Assembly (NCBI RefSeq): GCF_005280255.1
Contig: NZ_CP040018.1
Coordinates: forward strand, 2,108,001-2,172,000
Direction: 5' to 3'
Length of the DNA: 64,000 bases
Source of the DNA: Arthrobacter sp. 24S4-2
GTDB taxonomy: Bacteria; Actinomycetota; Actinomycetes; Actinomycetales; Micrococcaceae
Shown here: positions 24,815 through 33,128 of the stretch, piece after piece
Position numbering within the stretch: the first letter of the stretch is position 1
Layout of the letters: every line of letters starts with the position of its first letter
The notes under the pieces: generated by a model
The model's database searches: none
Told to the model about the DNA's origin: nothing
The model's input: only the letters and a program-made list of their open reading frames with translations
Translations under genes and position numbers: made by a program

Positions 24815-25918
24815 CTAGCGGTCTTGCCGATAGCGTTCGAGCCGCTCGGGATCGATGTCGGCCCCTACGCCTGGAACGTCGCGGACCTTAATCGTTCCGT
24901 TGATGATGGTGAGCGGTTCTGCGAGCAGGTCATCGGACATGTCCAGGAAGTTGGAAAGTTCCCCGGCCCGGCGTGAGGTTGCTTCGTGGGCTGCCCCGAA
25001 GGCGATGGTGGCCAGCGTTCCGATTTGGGAATCGATCTGGTTGCCCATGACGACGTCGATGCCCAGTCCGGTGCACAGCCCCAGGATTTGTTGGGCTTCT
25101 GTGAATCCGCTGCGTGCTGTCTTGATGCTGATGGCGTTGCAGCCGCCGGAGAGCAGTTCCCGCGAGACGTCTCCGGCGGTAGGGACACTTTCGTCGCCTA
25201 CGACGGGGATGGCCGATTTGGTAACGAGGCGGCGCCGGCTCATGGTCTCTTTCGCGTCGCAAGGCTCTTCCAGCAGCGAAAGACCCAGCCCTTCGGTTCT
25301 CCGGAGGACCTCCAGAGCCTCATTTGCTGTCCAGCCGCGGTTTGCATCCAGGTATATGTCCACGTCGGAGCCCAGACCGTCCCTTAAGACGTGGCAGGCC
25401 TCTATGTCAAGCGCGAGCGGGCGGCGCCCAACCTTGAGTTTGAATGTGTTGATGCCGTATTCGGCCCTGATGCTTACTGCTTCGTCAAGGAGTTCCGACG
25501 CCGGTTTGAATCCGAGCATGTGACTCACTGACATGCGGTCCGTGTACGCGCCGAGCAGGCTGGACACCGGTTTGTCGCAGGACTTCCCAATGATGTCCCA
25601 CAGAGCGATGTCAATGGCACCCTTGGCGGTTTGATTGTGGACAGTTCGGTTGAGGATGGCGTGGATCTTGCCGCGCTCCAGTGGGTCCAAGCCCAGGATT
25701 GCGGGCGCAAAAATCGTCTCTACGACGGCCATGGCTGACTGCTGCGTTTCACCGTACGTGTAGGGGCGCGGGGGAAGATCTGCTACTCCGCTAATTCCTT
25801 CGTCCGTGTGCATGCGGATGAGCACATGCTCGGCGTCGCTCACATAACCGCTTGCGAAAGCGAGTGGCCTTGAGTAAGGGATCGAGTAGGGGATCGCCTC
25901 TATGCGATCTATCTTCAA
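24815..25918 (-). CDS. catB: Muconate cycloisomerase
   Basis: CatB, an enolase-superfamily enzyme, lactonises cis,cis-muconate to muconolactone with a divalent metal. Visible are the second-strand Lys pair in TFKLKVGRR, metal ligands Asp in DANRGW, Glu in LLEEPCD and Asp/Glu in VVGDES, and the later Lys in AISIKTARSG. I favour the TTG start at 25918 (reading KIDRIEAIPYSIPYSRP, AAAGG 8 bases upstream, 367 residues, like other CatB); a longer frame begins at TTG 25972. It is the first gene of catBCA. The promoter should lie in 25919-26127, shared with the divergent small gene. Confidence 0.93.
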   Translation of the reverse strand: MKIDRIEAIPYSIPYSRPLAFASGYVSDAEHVLIRMHTDEGISGVADLPPRPYTYGETQQSAMAVVETIFAPAILGLDPLERGKIHAILNRTVHNQTAKGAIDIALWDIIGKSCDKPVSSLLGAYTDRMSVSHMLGFKPASELLDEAVSIRAEYGINTFKLKVGRRPLALDIEACHVLRDGLGSDVDIYLDANRGWTANEALEVLRRTEGLGLSLLEEPCDAKETMSRRRLVTKSAIPVVGDESVPTAGDVSRELLSGGCNAISIKTARSGFTEAQQILGLCTGLGIDVVMGNQIDSQIGTLATIAFGAAHEATSRRAGELSNFLDMSDDLLAEPLTIINGTIKVRDVPGVGADIDPERLERYRQDR

Positions 25919-26127
25919 CAGCAACACCTTTGGTCGTGACGATGACGTCGTTTCTAACTGGATGGGAGACAACGATCCGCGTCACGGGTCCTTGTCCCCT
26001 CAATTTTCGTCGCCAGGTGGACCAACCAACAGGCGAAATATCACAGGGCCCTGTAAGGCTTTCTCTCCTGTTGCGACAGGAAAATCCGTCGTAGCCTTCG
26101 GAAGAAACGAAGCTAAGGAGGCTATGG

Positions 26128-26394
26128 ATGCGACAACGGAACTTCCATCGCATGTTTTTGACCTGCTACACGGACACATTTGGCTATGGCTGGCACCACG
26201 TGGACTTGTTCGTTCACGACGAGCAAGGGTTGGAGGTGAACTGGGTTCATTGGCAGGTGGATGAGGATGGGCCCATGGCGGCTGATGCCGTCACGGCCCT
26301 GGTCGAGCCGGGACTGAAACGCACATCAGAGTGGCAGCATGGAATGAGTGCCAACGGGATGGAGTTTTGGACTGCGGACGCCGCCTGGCGGTAA
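26128..26394 (+). CDS. Small protein of unknown function between cat and iac genes
   Basis: This 88-residue protein (HRMFLTCYTDTFGYGWHHVDLFVHDEQGLEVNWVHWQVDEDG) is rich in aromatic residues. Its ATG has AAGGAGG 6 bases upstream, so expression is likely. It is divergent from catB and convergent with the transporter gene, from which it is separated by a strong bidirectional terminator. I do not recognise the family. Its position inside the indole-acetate locus suggests an accessory role, but that is only inference. Confidence 0.65.
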   Translation: MRQRNFHRMFLTCYTDTFGYGWHHVDLFVHDEQGLEVNWVHWQVDEDGPMAADAVTALVEPGLKRTSEWQHGMSANGMEFWTADAAWR

Positions 26395-26413
26395 ACCGAA
26401 GCTAACCAGAGCA

Positions 26414-26464
26414 CTGACGAGGAGAGGCTCCGCTGCATTTTCCAGCGGAGCCTCTCCTCGTCAG
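26414..26464. terminator. Strong bidirectional terminator
   Basis: A perfect 22-bp inverted repeat (26414-26435 and 26443-26464, starting CTGACGAGGAGAGG) has a 7-base loop. It lies between the convergent 88-residue gene and the MFS transporter gene and can stop transcription from both sides. Confidence 0.9.
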
Positions 26465-26478
26465 ACCAGTTTTCAGTT

Positions 26479-27978
26479 TTAGTGTTTGGCGCCGACAGTG
26501 CTTTCAGTGTCTGCATCGTGAGCGTACTTGCGCTGTAGGCGTTGACCCGTGCGGTCGGGATTGAGGAAGAAGACGGACAGGACGCCGGCCGTAAGCAGCA
26601 GCAAGCCGGCCACGCCGAATGATTGGTGGACCCCTGAGGTCATGTTCGCGATCATTTCGACCGTGTCCTTTTGCCCTGGACTTGGAGTGCGGTAGCCGGC
26701 ATTGTCCATGAAGAGACCGACAGCTGTCGGGGAGATGATGGCGCCGACAGATGCGATGCCTCCCAACGTGGCCATCAGGACTGGCCTCTGCCGGGGCCCG
26801 ACCGCATACGCCATGGCGCTCGGGGCCATGGGGTAGATAACACTGCACCCGGCGGCAACTGTCAGTAGTACTACCGACGCCGCACCCGTTGTTGCGGGCA
26901 GGAGTAGGAAGGACACTCCGGCCAGGGCAAGAGACACCCCAAAGGGTATGCCGATGGCTTTGTGAACGCTCAGGCCACGCCTCATCAGGTACCGGCCGAG
27001 GATGCCCAGGGCGAGCAAGACGGCGGCTCCGAAGAGCCAGGGGAAAGTAAAGAAGACGGCGACCATTTCAGGCGAGAGATTAACAACACCTGCGAGGTAT
27101 TTGGGGGACCAGGTGGTCAGGAACCCCTGCGTCCAGAAGTTAGTGAATCCCGCGAAAACGGCCACGACGAAGGAACCGGAAGTGAGGATTGCCCGCCATG
27201 GAACGCGCTGCTGACGATCGATTCCTGCCAGTTTGTCCTGCTCAGCGGAATCTGGTCCTGGAGCGCTTGTGGACGCCTCCGCACGGGCAGCTGTTTCGGA
27301 TTCGAGGGCCGTCAACCCGTGGTGGGTCTCCGTTTTGGATGACTTGGCTCGCTTGCCTCCATATGGGCCATCGGCTCCCAACATGAACCAGGCTATCGTC
27401 CAGACAACTCCGAAGATTCCCAATACGCCGAAGGCCCAGCGCCAACCGAAATTGACGATAACGACGGCCAGCAGGGGGGCTGCCACTACAGGCCCGAGGG
27501 TTGAACCGATGGCGATGAGGTTGCTGGGCAAGGATCTGTCCGCCGGACGAAACCAGGAATGCGCTGATGACAGTGAGATGGCCGTCGCTGGTCCTTCGGC
27601 ACCGCCAAGCAGGATCCGGGTTACGAGAAGAACTGCTGCACCACCGCCGAAGAGCATCGGAAATTGAAGAATAGCCCAGCTGAGTCCCATGGCAAGGAGC
27701 ACCCACTTGATGGGGACTTTACCTGCCCAGATCCCGAGGAACACTGAGGCGATGGCGTACAGAAAGAAAAAGGCGCTGCCGATGAAGCCAAATTGCACCG
27801 TGCTGATGCCTAGCTCAGGTATCGCCTGTTGGGCCACGAGGCCCAGGACTGCCTTATCGGCGAAGGCGATGATCTGGAAGAGAACGAGCATGACCGTTAT
27901 CAGCCACGCCCGCTTATTCATGCGGCCAGTTTGGACGGCCTCTGCCAGGGATCCTGGCTTTGCAGTTGAGGAAATCAT
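26479..27978 (-). CDS. MFS transporter of the indole-acetate operon
   Basis: This 499-residue major facilitator superfamily protein has about 12 transmembrane segments and a long hydrophilic loop in the middle (GGKRAKSSKTETHHGL... to GIDRQQRVPW). An anion:cation-symporter-type pattern is visible in ILLGGAEGPATAISLSSAHSWFRPADR. It probably imports indole-3-acetate or a related aromatic acid. The stop of iacH is 46 bp upstream, so it is the third gene of the iacG-iacH-transporter operon. Transport genes are known in other iac loci, but I cannot assign a symbol with certainty. Confidence 0.85.
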   Translation of the reverse strand: MISSTAKPGSLAEAVQTGRMNKRAWLITVMLVLFQIIAFADKAVLGLVAQQAIPELGISTVQFGFIGSAFFFLYAIASVFLGIWAGKVPIKWVLLAMGLSWAILQFPMLFGGGAAVLLVTRILLGGAEGPATAISLSSAHSWFRPADRSLPSNLIAIGSTLGPVVAAPLLAVVIVNFGWRWAFGVLGIFGVVWTIAWFMLGADGPYGGKRAKSSKTETHHGLTALESETAARAEASTSAPGPDSAEQDKLAGIDRQQRVPWRAILTSGSFVVAVFAGFTNFWTQGFLTTWSPKYLAGVVNLSPEMVAVFFTFPWLFGAAVLLALGILGRYLMRRGLSVHKAIGIPFGVSLALAGVSFLLLPATTGAASVVLLTVAAGCSVIYPMAPSAMAYAVGPRQRPVLMATLGGIASVGAIISPTAVGLFMDNAGYRTPSPGQKDTVEMIANMTSGVHQSFGVAGLLLLTAGVLSVFFLNPDRTGQRLQRKYAHDADTESTVGAKH

Positions 27979-28024
27979 TTATGCCTCTTTGTCGTCGGGG
28001 GAGTGAGGATGTAGCAGGCGCCTG

Positions 28025-29332
28025 CTACTGAGTGAGGGCCGGCTGGATGTGATGGCTGGCAGAAGCGCGGAGGGCGTTTTCTATGCGTTCGCCGATTTCG
28101 AAGAGCTTCGGTTCCCGGCCGGGGACGCCGATGAGCTGCAAACCAAGGGGCATCCCGAACCGGTTGCGTAATCCGGGGATGGTCAACGCGGGAAGGCCCA
28201 TTGCCTGCCAGGGTCGGCTAAGAATGGGACTTCCTGTGGCTTCGCCGAGCGGTGCCGCCCCCAGGGCCGCCGGGCCCAACACTGCATCGAATCGTTCCAG
28301 CAACGCCAGAAATATGCGACGGGAAGCGGCGAGGCGCTCGAGGGCGGCATGGTACTGCTCCTCCTTGACGCCGCGGCCCGCGGTGAGGAGATCGATGAAG
28401 GGTTGGCTCAGCGACTCCGGTTGAGTGAGCTCAGCAGAGCGCTCGACGGCGGCTTCTGCAGCCATCACTGTGGCGTGGTCTTCCGCCAGACCGCGGATCA
28501 GTTCGTGGTCTGTCCACTCGGTGTGGTGAATTTCATGGCCGTTGCTGAGCACGGTGGAGGTGTGGTTCAGTGCATCTGTCATGTCCGGGGTCAGCTCGTC
28601 CAGCCCGCTGCCGTTCCAGAGCAGGAGATCCACGGAACCGGGGTTGTCCTGAGTCTCGATTGCGTCATGGCCGCTTAGGGCATCCCACGCATAGCGAAGG
28701 TCTTTCACGCTGCGGGCCAGTAACCCGAGGGAATCCAGGGATTTGCTCAATCCGGTTATGCCGGACATCGTGAACTGTCCTTGGGATGCCACAAAGCCTG
28801 CAACGCCGCAGTAGGAGGCGGGGCGGGTTAGGGATCCGGCCGTTTGCGTCCCCAGGGCCAGCGGTACCGTGCCGGCTGCGACGGCGGCTGCTGAGCCGCT
28901 GGATGAGCCGCCGGGGGTGTGTTCGGGGTTGACGGGGTTGCGGGTGGGGCCGGGGCTGAAGTAGCCGAACTCGGTCGTCACGGTCTTGCCAAGTAGCACG
29001 GCTCCGGCACCGCGTAGGAGACGAACACAGTCTGCGTCGACCTGGGCAGGAACACGGCCTTTCAGACTGGACCCGCACCCCGTCGGCAGGCCTCGGACGT
29101 CGATGAGGTCCTTTACCGCAACGGGTACGCCCCACAGCGGCCCCGGTGGTCCGCCGGCAGCCTCCAGGGCGGATGCTTGCCCGAGGGCACCTTCCTCATC
29201 CACTATTACCCATGCCCGAATTGACTCTTCCGTGTCAGCGATGGACTTGAGGCTGTCCTCAACGGCGTCATGAGGTGTGATGGTCCCGTCACGGAGTTTG
29301 GAAGTCAGCTCCAGCAGGCTGTTGGGGGCGGT
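28025..29332 (-). CDS. iacH: Amidase of the iac locus
   Basis: This amidase-signature hydrolase of about 436 residues shows the Ser-cisSer-Lys triad: Lys in VAVKDLIDVRG, the glycine/serine-rich stretch TPGGSSSGSAAAVAAG with cis-Ser, and the nucleophile Ser in TAGSLTRPASYCG. IacH of Pseudomonas putida 1290 is an amidase in the same gene order. The start is a TTG at 29335 that overlaps the iacG stop as TTGA, implying translational coupling. Its exact step in indole-3-acetate breakdown is not settled. Confidence 0.85.
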   Translation of the reverse strand, partial: TAPNSLLELTSKLRDGTITPHDAVEDSLKSIADTEESIRAWVIVDEEGALGQASALEAAGGPPGPLWGVPVAVKDLIDVRGLPTGCGSSLKGRVPAQVDADCVRLLRGAGAVLLGKTVTTEFGYFSPGPTRNPVNPEHTPGGSSSGSAAAVAAGTVPLALGTQTAGSLTRPASYCGVAGFVASQGQFTMSGITGLSKSLDSLGLLARSVKDLRYAWDALSGHDAIETQDNPGSVDLLLWNGSGLDELTPDMTDALNHTSTVLSNGHEIHHTEWTDHELIRGLAEDHATVMAAEAAVERSAELTQPESLSQPFIDLLTAGRGVKEEQYHAALERLAASRRIFLALLERFDAVLGPAALGAAPLGEATGSPILSRPWQAMGLPALTIPGLRNRFGMPLGLQLIGVPGREPKLFEIGERIENALRASASHHIQPALTQ

Positions 29333-29850
29333 CAAACTGCCACCAGTTCCGGTGTCACGGAAAGGCGATGAAACTGCCGCTTGAAGTAAACGAGGCTGTC
29401 ACGCTCCTCCTGAACCTCAATGCGGTCCACCTGGACGAAAATCACTGAATGGGACCCCTGAATGGAGCGATCGCTGATGCGGCCGACGATCTTGACCAGC
29501 GCGTCCCGCAGGACCGGCACACTTCCGGCGTCCTTCTCCCAGATGTCCCATCCGAAGCGTTCCTCCATGGGTACCTTGGTCGCACCTGAAAAGTGGCGGG
29601 CGAGCTCCTCGTGTTCGCCGCTGAGGACGTTGATGCAGATCTCGCCGTTGTTCCGGAAGATGTCATGTGTAGCGCTGCCCTGGTTTACGCAGACGAGAAC
29701 TGTCGGCGGCGAATCGGTCACGGAGCAGACAGCACTAACAGTTATGCCGACCCGGCCGTGCGGGCCGTCAGTGGTAACGACGTTTACTGCTGCCGGCAGG
29801 TGGGCCATCGCCGACCGGAAATCCTTCTGGATCTGGGAAAGTTCGGGCAT
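29332..29850 (-). CDS. iacG: Flavin reductase of the iac locus
   Basis: This 172-residue flavin reductase-like FMN-binding protein (HpaC/SnaC type) has FRSAMAHLPAAVNVVTTDGPHGRVGITVSAVCSVTDSPPTVLVCVN at the start and GSHSVIFVQVDRIEV near the end. It would supply reduced flavin to the group D monooxygenase IacA. ATG 29850 follows GGAG at 7 bases; a longer upstream frame has no site. It heads the iacG-iacH-transporter operon and is divergent from the response regulator gene. Confidence 0.88.
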   Translation of the reverse strand: MPELSQIQKDFRSAMAHLPAAVNVVTTDGPHGRVGITVSAVCSVTDSPPTVLVCVNQGSATHDIFRNNGEICINVLSGEHEELARHFSGATKVPMEERFGWDIWEKDAGSVPVLRDALVKIVGRISDRSIQGSHSVIFVQVDRIEVQEERDSLVYFKRQFHRLSVTPELVAV

Positions 29851-30073
29851 TTTGTTTCTCCATCCGCCGTGACCGGTGCCGGTCATTTCGTGAATTCCTA
29901 TAAAAGGAATCTAGAATGATTGCGGGCTAATGAGTATTGCAATTTGTCCCAGCAGGCTTTAGCGTTCGCCTTAGCAAAGTAGGTAACATCTTTACGCGAT
30001 CTTCGTTGACTGCCGGGTTCCCCGGTAGGTAGCTTCAAAGGAAGCCCATTTCCCCCTTGCAAGGTCGTCATCC
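29851..30073. promoter_or_regulatory. Divergent promoter region iacG / response regulator
   Basis: This region contains GCTTTAGCGTTCGCCTTAGC (29957-29976), a direct repeat of GCyTTAGC with 12-bp period. CCTTAGCAAA followed by an AGGTAA box lies at 29969-29985. The same CCTTAGCAAA..AAGGTAA arrangement occurs inverted in the other divergent iac promoter (36181-36190 and just upstream), so it is a candidate binding site for the FixJ-type regulator encoded here. Function is inferred. Confidence 0.5.
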
Positions 30074-30694
30074 ATGGATTCACCCGAAGCGCTCGTGTAC
30101 ATCGTTGACGATGATCAGGAGCTATGCGCCTCACTGTCGTGGCTGCTCGAGTCGGTGAACATCAAGTCCCGGATCTACAACGACGTGGCCACATTCCTTG
30201 CCGAGTATGATCCGGAATTGCCGGCGTGCCTGGTGCTGGATGTCCGGATGCCCAGAACTGGCGGGTTCCAGCTGCAGGAGACCTTGAACCAGCTTTCCTC
30301 ACCGATTCCCATCATTTTTGTCTCAGCACATGGAGACATACGGATGTCAGTGAAGGCGTTGCGGCAGGGTGCCATGAACTTTCTGGAAAAGCCCTACGAT
30401 CCCCAGCACATGCTGGACGTGGTCCAGGAAACCTTGGAGCTGGCTCAGGAGCGCTTCGAAGCCGACCGCGGACGGCGAGAAATCAAGAAACGAATTGCTA
30501 GTTTGACTCCCCGCGAGCGGGAAATACTTGCATTGGTCATCGATGGACTTCCGAGTCAAAACATCGCTCGGAAGCTCGGAACCAGTGTGAAAACGATCGA
30601 TGTCCACAGGACCCGCATCAAGGCTAAAACCGGCGCGGATAGCATTGCCACGCTTGTGCGCGACATCCTGCAGCACCAAGTGCCCGTGATTTAG
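30074..30694 (+). CDS. FixJ/NarL-type response regulator of the iac locus
   Basis: This 206-residue response regulator has a receiver domain (Asp cluster VDDDQE, phospho-acceptor Asp56 in LVLDVRMP, Lys in FLEKPYDP) and a C-terminal LuxR-type HTH (about 144-190: LTPREREILALVIDGLPSQNIARKLGTSVKTIDVHRTRI). It resembles FixJ/TodT/StyR regulators, which pair with PAS-containing kinases. The likely partner is the kinase at 36200-37768. It lies between the two iac transcription units and is divergent from iacG. Confidence 0.9.
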   Translation: MDSPEALVYIVDDDQELCASLSWLLESVNIKSRIYNDVATFLAEYDPELPACLVLDVRMPRTGGFQLQETLNQLSSPIPIIFVSAHGDIRMSVKALRQGAMNFLEKPYDPQHMLDVVQETLELAQERFEADRGRREIKKRIASLTPREREILALVIDGLPSQNIARKLGTSVKTIDVHRTRIKAKTGADSIATLVRDILQHQVPVI

Positions 30695-30730
30695 TACGTC
30701 ATCGGCTCGGCCTGAATTCCTTGACCGTAA

Positions 30731-30770
30731 ATGCATCAGGGCCGGCCCATAAGGGCCGGCCCTGACGCAT
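30731..30770. terminator. Bidirectional terminator between response regulator and iacF
   Basis: TCAGGGCCGGCCC (30736-30748) pairs perfectly with GGGCCGGCCCTGA (30753-30765) around a 4-base ATAA loop, with further pairing outside (ATGC/GCAT). A T-rich stretch follows on the plus strand. It separates the convergent response regulator and iacF genes. Confidence 0.88.
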
Positions 30771-30803
30771 TTCTATCATTTTGGACTGCTGCTGCCTCTA
30801 TCC

Positions 30804-31763
30804 TCAGAAGAGCTCAAGGACGAGGCGTGAACTCTTGGCTCTCGAAACGCACGCCGCGATCTGGTCATTGGCTTTCTTCTCGCTGCTGGACATGCACTGG
30901 TCACGATGGTCAGGCTGCCCGGCGAGGACGCCCATAATGCAGGTGCCGCAGATTCCTTCCTGGCATGTGGTGTCGACTTCAACTTCGTTGTCCGCCAAAA
31001 CTTGCACGATGGACTTTCCGACGGGGACCTCGTAGACCTCACCGTCCAGTTCAACCTCGAATGGCACGTCGCTGTCAGTATCGATGGGTGTGCCCGCTTG
31101 GAAGTGTTCGATATGAACGTTTTCTTCCGAAAGCACTGCCAAAGCGTGCTGTTGAACGCGCTCCATGAAGCCTTCTGGTCCGCACGTGTAGACGTGCGAC
31201 ACGGTAGTGAGGCCGACGAATGCTTTGTCCAAAGCAGAAGGTTGGTCCTCACGTTTGAGACCGAAGTGGAAGTGAACTCGTTCACCGAAGCCACTTCTTT
31301 CGCTGAGTAATTCGCAGAAGGCCGCTTCATCACGGGACCGTGCAAAGTAATGCAGGTCAAAGTCCTGTCCGGCGCGATGCAGATGGTACGCGATGCTGAT
31401 CATTGGTGTGACTCCGATGCCGGCGGCCACAAGGATGTGGCGGTCAGCGTCAGTGGCGACCGAGAGAAGATTGCGTGGGGCGCTGATCTCGAGTTCCTGG
31501 CCGACTTCCACCTGGCCATGGAGTGCTGCTGAACCGCCGCGCGACTCTGGTTCGAGTTTGACGGCGATGATGTAGTCTTCCGCCGTATCCGGAGGACTGC
31601 ACAGTGAGTATTGGCGCACCACCGCAGTGGGGCCAACAATGTCAATGTGCGCTCCCGCCGGGTAGGGGTCGAACGCTGCCCCATCTGTGCGCTGGAGGCG
31701 GAAGGACTTGATGTTACCGGTTTCCTCCAAAACTTCGGCTACCCGTACCTTGAACATACCCAT
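30804..31763 (-). CDS. iacF: PDR/VanB-type ferredoxin reductase of the iac dioxygenase
   Basis: This 319-residue electron-transfer protein has the phthalate-dioxygenase-reductase layout: an FMN domain (RQYSLCSPP), an NAD domain (ILVAAGIGVTPMISIAYHL, TCGPEGFM) and a C-terminal plant-type [2Fe-2S] domain (CQEGICGTC with C-x4-C-x2-C, then Cys in RDQCMSSSE). It passes electrons from NADH to the Rieske oxygenase IacCD. It is the last gene of the iacABCDEF unit, 59 bp after iacE, and ends before a strong terminator. Confidence 0.9.
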   Translation of the reverse strand: MGMFKVRVAEVLEETGNIKSFRLQRTDGAAFDPYPAGAHIDIVGPTAVVRQYSLCSPPDTAEDYIIAVKLEPESRGGSAALHGQVEVGQELEISAPRNLLSVATDADRHILVAAGIGVTPMISIAYHLHRAGQDFDLHYFARSRDEAAFCELLSERSGFGERVHFHFGLKREDQPSALDKAFVGLTTVSHVYTCGPEGFMERVQQHALAVLSEENVHIEHFQAGTPIDTDSDVPFEVELDGEVYEVPVGKSIVQVLADNEVEVDTTCQEGICGTCIMGVLAGQPDHRDQCMSSSEKKANDQIAACVSRAKSSRLVLELF

Positions 31764-31822
31764 GGGGCAACGCTCCTTTCTTGTTTTAGTTTGTCGTTGA
31801 TCGGTGATGGCCTGGCCCAGGG

Positions 31823-32563
31823 TTAGCGCATGTAGATGCCGCCGTTGATGTCCCAGCAGGCTCCCGTCACCGATGAGGCGCCGGGTGAGGCCAGCAGGGC
31901 AACTGTGTCGGCAACGAATTCGGCATCGCCAAAGCGGCCCACGGGAATACTTGCCTTGATGGAGTCCAGCTTGTCGTGATCCACCGTTTCGTAAACAACG
32001 GGAAGCTCCAGTGGGCCTGGAGACACCGCATTAACCGTTACCCCGGAGGACGCGAACTCCCGCGCGAAGACCTTCGTCAGGGTCGAAACACCGCCTTTCG
32101 AGGCGGCATAGTGTGCTCCCGTAGCTGTTCCTCCGTTATGCCCGGCCAGCGAATGGATGTTGATGATCCGGCCGTAGCCCCGGTCGCGGAAGTGCGGTGC
32201 GAAAACCTGGCAGCCCAGGAAGGTCCCTTTGAGATTGATCTCGACATTGTCGGAAAAATCTTCGGGGGTTATTTCCAGAAGAGGGGCCACCTTTGAGCGC
32301 CCTGCATTGTTGACCAGGACATCGGTCCCGCCCCACTTTTCAGCCAAAGCGTCAAGGACTGCTTCGAAGTCACTCTTCCGGCGGATGTCCAGTGCTCCCG
32401 CCCAAACCGTTTCCCCTGACGGGTCAAGGCTGTCCGCGATCGGCTGGACGGATTCCGCGCTGGTGCCTGTGATAGCTATCCGGAATCCCTCTTTGTGCAG
32501 CTTACGGGCGATGATTTCGCCGAGACCTCGGGCGGCGCCTGTAACTAATGCGACGTTGTTCAT
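31823..32563 (-). CDS. iacE: Short-chain dehydrogenase of the iac locus
   Basis: This 246-residue classical SDR has TGAARGLGEIIARKL at the cofactor site, NNAGRS, catalytic Ser in NIHSLAGHN, and Tyr-x-x-x-Lys in YAASKGGVS. IacE in Pseudomonas and Paraburkholderia iac clusters is an SDR at the same position and takes part with the Rieske enzyme in the steps to catechol. It starts 7 bp after iacD with GGAGCACC ahead of the ATG. Confidence 0.87.
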   Translation of the reverse strand: MNNVALVTGAARGLGEIIARKLHKEGFRIAITGTSAESVQPIADSLDPSGETVWAGALDIRRKSDFEAVLDALAEKWGGTDVLVNNAGRSKVAPLLEITPEDFSDNVEINLKGTFLGCQVFAPHFRDRGYGRIINIHSLAGHNGGTATGAHYAASKGGVSTLTKVFAREFASSGVTVNAVSPGPLELPVVYETVDHDKLDSIKASIPVGRFGDAEFVADTVALLASPGASSVTGACWDINGGIYMR

Positions 32564-32570
32564 GGTGCTC

Positions 32571-33128
32571 CTAGAGGAGGAAGCCGGAGGCGTTGACGGC
32601 TGAGTCGGAGTTGACTAGGCGGATGACCTTGAGGTCGATCCGGGCATCGTCGCCAGCAATCTTGATCCGGTGGGTGAGGTCAGCGCCGAGCATCTGGAAC
32701 TTGTCGCGTTTGAAGCCCACGAGCACCTGTGCTGAACGTAAGGTGACGGTGTTTTCCGTGATCTCCTGGACGGTGAAACGGGAGATTGTCCGGGAGGTGC
32801 GGGCCGCAGCGACGGCAGACATGGAGTAGCCCTGTACTAGGCGGGTTACGCGCATGTGACGCATCCGGGCGTCATCGTAAACCATGTTCAGGGACGATTC
32901 GAAGTCCGCAACATTCGGTTCAACCGGGATGACGTACTTAGCATCTTCTGTATAGAGGGTCTGCCAGACTTCGTAGTCCTTATCGTCGAGAAGTTGGGCT
33001 TCGAGCCAGATAAGTTCAATTGCGCGGACGACGCGGGGATCAGACAGGTTGCCAAGACCCAGGTCAAAAGGCTCGCGGGCGGGGCGGTTGTCGATCGCTT
33101 CCGCTTCTTCAGGTGCCTCAGTTGTCAT
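32571..33128 (-). CDS. iacD: Rieske ring-hydroxylating dioxygenase, small subunit
   Basis: This 185-residue beta subunit has the NTF2-like fold of ring-hydroxylating dioxygenases (AIELIWLEAQLLDDKDYEVWQTLYTEDAKYVIPVEP, VRRxx-type RMRHMRVTRLVQGYS, TSRTISRFTVQEI). It stabilises the alpha subunit in an (alpha-beta)3 complex. Its ATG lies inside the end of iacC (11-bp overlap), a sign of coupled translation. Length and order match IacD of known clusters. Confidence 0.9.
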   Translation of the reverse strand: MTTEAPEEAEAIDNRPAREPFDLGLGNLSDPRVVRAIELIWLEAQLLDDKDYEVWQTLYTEDAKYVIPVEPNVADFESSLNMVYDDARMRHMRVTRLVQGYSMSAVAAARTSRTISRFTVQEITENTVTLRSAQVLVGFKRDKFQMLGADLTHRIKIAGDDARIDLKVIRLVNSDSAVNASGFLL

